Source: Bryoerythrophyllum caledonicum (taxonomy: Eukaryota > Streptophyta > Bryopsida > Pottiales > Pottiaceae). Taken from it: a stretch of 64,000 nucleotides of DNA. The stretch lies in NCBI GenBank assembly GCA_963971425.1, contig OZ020515.1, positions 5,534,291 to 5,598,290 on the forward strand, read 5' to 3'. The notes under the pieces are model-generated. The model did no database searches. It was given only the letters and a program-made list of their open reading frames with translations, and had not been told where the DNA came from. This document shows positions 57,830-64,000 of this stretch, piece by piece. Within the stretch, counting starts at the first letter, position 1. Each line of letters starts with the position of its first letter. The position numbers and the translations under genes were made by a program.

Positions 57830-59098
57830 ATGGATCCTTGGAATCATACCACTCCAGCTTGAACATGATAAGATGAGAACAAACGAGTTGCACAAATAAA
57901 ATACATTACTAATGTATGTATTTATTTATTTACAAGGCAGCTTGACAATAAATGTTACATTACGCGAGAATCACATAAATAAATCACAGTTGATACGTTT
58001 TTATTCTCTTGTTCATCTGTAGAATTTTTGACACATCTGCCCATAATATATACGCCTCTACTCTGTTTCAACAAGCATGGTGCTTGTAATCAATGGTCCA
58101 CATCAGGGCTTTTTTGTTTTGGCCACTTAGAACCAAATGGCCAAAAAATTCCAAAAGGAATATTCCCCCCGAATTGGATATATTGTGATTTTATATCGCC
58201 AAATTGCATTGATGGCCGTTTCCATATCGCCATTTTGCTACTAGTGATCAGCAGGGATTCCATCATGTACAAATCTATGTTTATGGAGATGGATTCTCCA
58301 AAACAGATATTTATGGAGAAAAATTGGTTTTGTATGGTACTAGGAGAAACTTTATATCTCCACATGTGTGGTCTCCAAAACATTTGTATTGCCACTCTGG
58401 CCATAACCGTGAAACGAAAAAAAACAAGAAAAAAACCCTGGTCCACATTGTTTTTGGAGTTGGAACATGCACAGTTGAAGTTTTCCAGGTTCACCATCCA
58501 TGATCTGATGACAATGTTCATCATTCAAGAGAAGTAAAAAAGCAAGTCCTCATCTTTGCCTGAATCAAATGCACATGCTGATTGATCATAACTTGTTTGG
58601 AAGCATTCAAAAATAATGATAATTCATTTCACTAATTCATAAGCTGCAATTCCTGCTGTTTATGGAGGATAAATATAAGCTATACCTCCCAAGGACATGA
58701 GTGCGGTTGAGTGAGCTGTTGGAGAGTTTGTTATGCGATAGCAATGTGTTCATTCTCCTACAGGTCATTTGGTGTTGAGCAGATGAGCCACTTTGCCTGT
58801 GTCCATGTGAATGGGAGCATTAGGGCCTCCAACAAGTTTGGAATGGAAATGACTTGTGGGAAATGAGTCACAAACCACAAAACATGGAAGCATTATGGGC
58901 TCCAAACTTTTCGGAGAGATACGACATTTGAGAGACAAACTAGGCAGCCTTTCGAAAATTGCTCAAAACAAAGATTGATTTCTTCCATCCAATGTGAGAA
59001 CTTCTGACCATTGTATATCCATCTGACCATCTTTATTTAAACAATGACATAACGCTGTTGTAACATTACAATGAACCAAAGTAATTTGAGTTTCTACA
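57830..59098 (-). repeat. dispersed repeat segment, copy 3 (inverted), interrupted by a MITE
   Basis: Inverted match to 50.0-50.8 kb: CACCATCCATGATCTGATGA (58492), AATCATACCACTCCAGCTTG (57842) and others. The 335-bp element at 58104-58438 interrupts it. Confidence 0.6.
58104..58438. mobile_element. 335-bp Mutator-type MITE with a perfect 10-bp target duplication
   Basis: TGGTCCACAT occurs at 58094-58103 and again at 58439-58448, directly beside the element. The ends are imperfect inverted repeats: GGGCTTTTTTGTTTT on the left and GGGTTTTTTTCTTGTTTT in reverse on the right. The 10-bp duplication fits the Mutator superfamily. The open frame across it (169 codons) is accidental. Confidence 0.72.
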
Positions 59099-59101
59099 CT
59101 A

Positions 59102-59456
59102 AGGTAAGCCCCCCTAAAACCGACAAGTTAAGGAATGAGCATATATGGAGAGAGGAGATATTTATACTATTATTTTTCAGTGATAGCCAATAGAATTACA
59201 ATTCCAACCCAAGTGATTTCATATTTTTTTTGATGAAAACTGAATTAGTTATGAATTTTCAAACTGTGCAACCATGTTTAGTGGGTGGCCCACATTAGGT
59301 ACCCCCCATAATCAACGACCAGAAGTAAGGGTCTTGACTAATAGCAAACCTCCATTTGGAACTGAGTTGGTGGTAATGGGATGGAAGAGGGTTGGATATA
59401 CTCCAGTTTTATAGGCGTTGACTCTGGGTTTTTGTTGGTTATGGGGAGGCTTACCT
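59102..59456 (+). mobile_element. TA-target MITE, copy 5, complete
   Basis: AGGTAAGCC...GGCTTACCT with TA on both sides (59100 and 59457). The best-preserved copy. Fragments of the same family lie at 56300-56385 and 56970-56985. Confidence 0.9.
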
Positions 59457-59709
59457 TAAATACACTTATGTCTCCTTCAAGACTTGATATCTACTTATAG
59501 AAAATGCTTCAAGACTGTTATATGGACTCCATATATGATTTTCAAAAAATGAATAGATGCCGATTTTATCTGTGTTCACTGTGTTAGTGTTTGAACATTT
59601 AGGGGCAAATTGGTGTATTTCATTGCACCTTGCACTTGGAGATGATTTCAACATTTTTTTAATTGGATATTACATTCTGAAATAGAAATTTGCATTTTTA
59701 GTTTCGGTG

Positions 59710-60656
59710 TTTAACCCCTAAATTTCCAAGAGTCCCCTTGGGGGACTCTAGAAGGTTTGGGCAGGTTCCTATGGTGTCATTTGATAGCAGTTTTCTTTGA
59801 AATTTTTAATGTAGATGGACATTAGTAAAAGCTTTGTGTGAGTCCAATTTTTCCTAAATTGAACATTTAATGAAAAACTTATAGGGTTTTGAAGTTCAAA
59901 TGGGGAGAGCGGGCATGTCGCGCAACTCCAAAAACTTTTACTAGGACACTCTATTGAATGTGAGATTTTCAATTCTAGCTAATAATATCATTTCCTTTCA
60001 TATTGTCAAAAAATCTCTTGTCCTTAGTGAAAAAAAACATATAAATCCAAGTCAAACATTTTCACACATTATCGCACATTGTCGAGCAAGGTACCAAAAA
60101 ATACTTCTTCTTTTTCACATAAAACTTTGAGATCATCATATTTTTTACTTTTTATTTTCTCCGCAGCATTATGTGGTGTAAACCTTCTTATCGACCATTC
60201 GTTTTCTCATTCTAAAACATACTAAGTTCACAAAAAATTATAACGCAAATTGACAATTTTTGAACCTCCTCTCCTTGCACAATTTTTTGAATATGCTACA
60301 CCCTTTCTCTACCTCTAAACATTGGAGTTCAAGGAACTCATTCCATGCTTAACATGATGGAAATGAATTTAGACCTTGTGTAGTGCAAAAATTTGACACC
60401 AAGGGAAGTCAAAGTCTGTTGATCCACTAAATGTTGGAAGGAGAATGGACCTTTTCTTTACTTCAAACACTATAGTATTACAATCCGTGCGGTCAAACGA
60501 TATGATTTTTTTAATGTAAATTTCCTAATAAGTCTTGATTGAGATGGTTAAAACTAGAAGGAATTTTTTTTTTGTTTTGTCCTTACTCATTGCACTAAAA
60601 CAAGCAGTTTTGAAGTGTTTTTGGTGTGAAGTTGTCAAAGAAGTTTAGGGGTTAAA
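59710..60656 (+). mobile_element. 950-bp family, copy 3, complete with perfect 13-bp inverted ends
   Basis: Starts TTTAACCCCTAAA and ends TTTAGGGGTTAAA, a perfect inverted repeat. No coding capacity. Superfamily not clear from the ends; the flanks show no obvious target duplication. Confidence 0.85.
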
Positions 60657-61164
60657 GATTAAAATAAGGCAATGTGGCATGTATGTATGAGCCAAAGAAT
60701 TCATGGCTATTCAAAATATGTATTCGCGTTTTCTTCAAAAAATCAAAATAATTTCATATTTTCACCAAAAAGTCTATGATTTTTGTGACATAAAGAAGAC
60801 ATGTGATATCATCTCTAAAAAAAATGAAATGAAAAATTTCCACTTATATTTAATGAAAAATTAGAGCACACAATAGAATGGAAATTGGGATTGATGCCAT
60901 GGTCATAGGCTCCATTGTTCTAGAATTAAATATGATAGCATACATATAGAATATTGTGGCCACCAGTAGGTCCTTCTCACGTTTAAGGGTTAAATGATAT
61001 GCCTAGAATTGTGGACCTTACTTTGTTTGCACAGAAACACTGACGCCGGTTGTGACAAAGCACCTAAACATATTCGAGCATGGCCACCGCGCCAAGAGGC
61101 ATGCAGAGAATTTAGTTGATGGGAAGCTTCTTTGGAAGAGACAGTGAAGCCATAGGATCTAACC

Positions 61165-63122
61165 AACATCTCATTGTGCGCAACTCTTTCAAACCAGATA
61201 AATTAATTTGAATTGGAGATTATCCATCTTATCATTGAAAGACTCCAAAGTGATGACCAAAGTTTGCAAGAACTTAGGCAAAATTTGCACATTCAAACAT
61301 ACTTCAATCAAATACAAGTAGAGCTTCAAAAAGCATCTGCAATGAAGAAAAATCCCACGTACACAACAAAATCCATATGTGCCTATGAGGGATTTAATAT
61401 AATATGATTGAAAGTTTAATAATCATGGTACAGGTAACAGATCATTAAGTCCATATTTACTAATTATCAATTTATAATCAATAGATAACATCAATAAAAT
61501 TGTCTATTTATCTAAACATTCATGTATCAAGAACTACATTCATGATTGAGTAGAACAGATTCTATCCTTATTATCAGAGGTTGATATACAAATGGACCTT
61601 AACATTGATTAACATACCTCATTACTCCTCAACAATTTTGAAGATTTGGGTTCCCATAGGCATCTAGTGACTACCTCTCGTGCTTCTTCCTTTTTAACAA
61701 TTGCACGTTCCATGTCCTGCAAGTGGTCATGCATGCTAAAATATCCATTTTCACCCACTACCACCATTGCCTTTTCTACAAGGCTACAAATACCTAATGC
61801 GGCAAACAACCCTTGAGACCTCCAAACTTCAATGGCCAAATCTTTTGACTCCTCAAGTAGAGCACATGCAATGTCAAAAAACATCTCCCTTTTGTTGTGC
61901 TTGAAGAGCATCATAGCTTATCCAAAGGCACTCAAAGATCATCTTCTCATCCACTGTACACCCACACTCAAGTCTCTTCACCACATCTTTCTATGTATCC
62001 AAGGCCTCTTCATCCTTCAAAAGAACTCTACAAACTTTTAGAACCAATGGAATTCCACGCATCCTTTAGAGATATTTGACACTAGTTTATCAAATTTCTG
62101 GTCATGCTTCCTTTTGATAACATTTGCGAGATAATAAAAACTCCATTTCAACTTTCTCACAAACATCATCCAACACCATAAGGATCTTCTTCTTGCGTAG
62201 TTTCTCCTATTTGATTTGTCCCATTGATTTGTCTTCAATTCTGCTTTATTCATTCTTACTCAAGTCCTTCAAAATGCAGCTTTGAACTTTTTCTGTGCCA
62301 CCTTGCATCACCGTGTCTGTCACATCTTCAGCAAAAGTAATTGCTGCAAACCTTGAATTCAAACGTTTATATAACTACCTTGCTAGAGTTGACTTCCCGA
62401 TTCCGCCCATTCCCCATAGCCCAAAATCAAAACACTCTTCTCTTGGTCAAGTCTTTGAATGGTCTCTTGTGCTACTATATCAACCCCAATGACATGTTCT
62501 CCAACATCCAATGGAAGTGGATTATTGGCCCATTCAAATATCCTTCCCACAATTCCATTTACAACATCTTTTACCAACCTACAAATCAAAAACATCATAT
62601 GAAATCCACATTGAAATATCAAATCGGCGTATTGTATTCTCCCTCATCTTAAAAACACTTCCTACCTTTTATTGCCTATTTCATAATTCCAACCATCCAA
62701 CACTGAGGCTCTCTCCAAATCCTTCGTCCATTGATCAATGAAGGTTGCATTGTGTCTTTCCTTCAACTTTGCATATCCACTTGACAATCGACCTTTTTCC
62801 GGAAGCCACACTTCCCAAGGCTCAATCTTGCAGAACATTGAAAGAACTTTCACACCACGAGTCTCCAATATGACATGTAGTTCTCTTAGACACTACTCCA
62901 ATTGGGCATAATTCTTTGAAAAGATGACAACTACAATTGGTGTTGTCTTGATGGCATGCTCAATGCATGTCCAAGAGTCTTGACCCTTATCAATGGATAC
63001 ACATTCAAGAAACAATTGCAACCCAACACACTCCAAGCCATCATATAGAAATCCCACAAAGCTAGTCTTTGTGTTGGGGCCTCGATGACTAATGAAAACA
63101 TCATAGTTCTCAAATAAGTCTT
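61165..63122 (-). pseudogene. broken TIR-NBS-LRR paralogue
   Basis: Same direction and exon plan as the intact gene: TIR exon 63122-62666, NBS exon 62578-61618 and an LRR-exon start near 61290-61165. Lesions: TAG in the TIR after NYAQLE, in place of the conserved Trp of EWCL; a frameshift just before the P-loop; stops in the NBS; and a deletion that takes out RNBS-B and its surroundings (exon 961 bp against 1,120 bp). RNBS-D and MHD remain (SMHDHLQDM). At the LRR-exon acceptor the AG has become AA. No LRR units follow; homology ends near 61165. Confidence 0.88.
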
Positions 63123-63387
63123 CTAAAGACAACAAAAGATTGAAGAGAAGTTTCAGTGTGACATCAATTCAACTTCAACAATCACATGTCTAGAATGACT
63201 TCAAGGCATTGATATCAAGAGATTTTTCCTCTATTCCAAATCAAATAAGCAAAATCAGCTCTAATCATCTTTTGGTATCTATTGGTATTATTAGTTCAAA
63301 GAGAAAAAAAAGGCGGCTCAAAATTTTGGAACTACCCTTCTTCACTTTCAAAGGCAACTGAGACTAGTTCTATATTAAGTTTAGAGA

Positions 63388-63700
63388 CTACTGCCTTGGT
63401 GTAGTGGTTTGGATCATGCCACACCGGTGAGGTGGTTGTGAGTTCAAGTCCTATTGCCGGCGTGGTGCCTACCACCATAGTCCACCCAATTATGGTTGGG
63501 AGTCTCAAGACCTTGTTGTATGGGCACCCACAAAGCCCTCGGGAGAGATGACATGTTGGTTGTCTCTAAGGCAATTAGTGTAGGGAAGCACTTAAACACG
63601 CAATTAAGCAATTATGCATTTAGCCAAGTGCACTGGTTGTTGGTAGAAAGCCGCAAGTTATTTGCTCACAACTTTTTAAAAAATCAAAATTTGGCAAAAG
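63388..63700 (+). mobile_element. tRNA-derived SINE
   Basis: Starts ACTGCCTTGGTGTAGTGG; pol III A box TGGTGTAGTGG (63397-63407) and B box AGTTCAAGTCC (63441-63451), 33 bp apart, as in tRNA genes. It does not fold into an intact tRNA, and a non-tRNA body follows. The 3' border is unclear (T-rich from about 63710). It sits exactly where similarity to intron 1 of the intact TNL gene stops. Confidence 0.7.
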
Positions 63701-63710
63701 TTTAGTATGT

Positions 63711-64000
63711 TTTTTGTCAAATTTTTTTGGTGTTTGTCTTCTCATACATTGGCATCTTCATGTTCATATCAGTAATATATTTTTTACATTCGCTACCTTT
63801 TTTTAGAAAATATATGATTTCTACTCTAATTTGCAAATCCTGCTACAAAATTATGGTCATGTGCCCAAAGAGATTATAAATGTGTTATGAGTTATTATAG
63901 GATTTTAGAGTATTGCACTACAAATACAATGTGTAAGAGATACAAAAATATATATGCAAATTCCTAAGACAGTGTAAAGTACCTCACTGTATTTTATAAT
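63711..64000. other. AT-rich, no gene seen
   Basis: Only AT-rich sequence with no open frame of note. The rest of TNL intron 1 and the paralogue's start exon do not appear before the window ends. Confidence 0.4.

Noticed and set aside
58028-58537. 169-codon plus-strand ORF
   Set aside because: Most of it lies inside a 335-bp MITE with a 10-bp target duplication; the frame crosses both borders by chance.
63388-63470. A functional tRNA gene
   Set aside because: A and B boxes are present, but the acceptor stem does not pair and a non-tRNA body follows; a tRNA-derived SINE explains it better.

Overview
This is nuclear DNA of a land plant. The evidence is GT-AG introns, a TIR-NBS-LRR (TNL) immune receptor gene, MULE transposase genes with a SWIM zinc finger, a tRNA-derived SINE, several MITE families, and the C-terminal exons of a plant-type pyruvate phosphate dikinase. 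The sequence alone does not fix the clade. The window is gene-poor and transposon-rich.

Layout. 1-7.9 kb: decayed retroelement-like and unknown mobile-type ORFs on the minus strand plus short tandem repeats. 7.93-30.06 kb: one large transposon of about 22 kb, inserted into the minus-strand ORF whose two halves lie at 6.86-7.93 kb and 30.06-30.24 kb; an 18-bp near-identical direct repeat lies at or within a few bases of the two junctions. It carries two divergent genes. On the minus strand is a 13-exon gene whose product joins a ParB-like domain (motif DGNHR) to a split amino-methyltransferase-like domain. On the plus strand is a MULE transposase gene. The transposase gene is interrupted by a second, 7.2-kb element of the same family in the opposite orientation (18.9-26.1 kb), which carries truncated copies of the same two genes. 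Both elements end in inverted arrays of a 7-bp unit, GTGAGCG/A. Both also contain tandem arrays, different in sequence, whose units are built round a GC-rich palindrome.

32.1-38.5 kb (minus): an apparently intact TNL gene of about 1,831 codons with 24 near-identical 47-residue double-LRR units. Possible 5' leader exons of this transcript, locally duplicated, lie at 40.1-42.3 kb. 42.6-61 kb: MITEs with TA, TTA and 10-bp target duplications, a 950-bp element family with 13-bp inverted ends, and a 2.3-kb insertion holding the last two exons of a PPDK gene. 61.2-63.1 kb (minus): a broken paralogue of the TNL gene; its homology to the intact copy ends where a tRNA-like SINE begins.

How it fits together (inference). 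The ParB-like/methyltransferase gene looks like conserved cargo of a large MULE-type transposon, because two related elements carry it in the same divergent pairing with the transposase. Its protein may act on the palindrome arrays or the element ends. Both copies here are dead. Every in-frame stop I found in the outer element's two genes is TAG or TGA, as expected from C-to-T decay at methylated CHG and CG sites. The only clearly functional gene I see is the TNL receptor.
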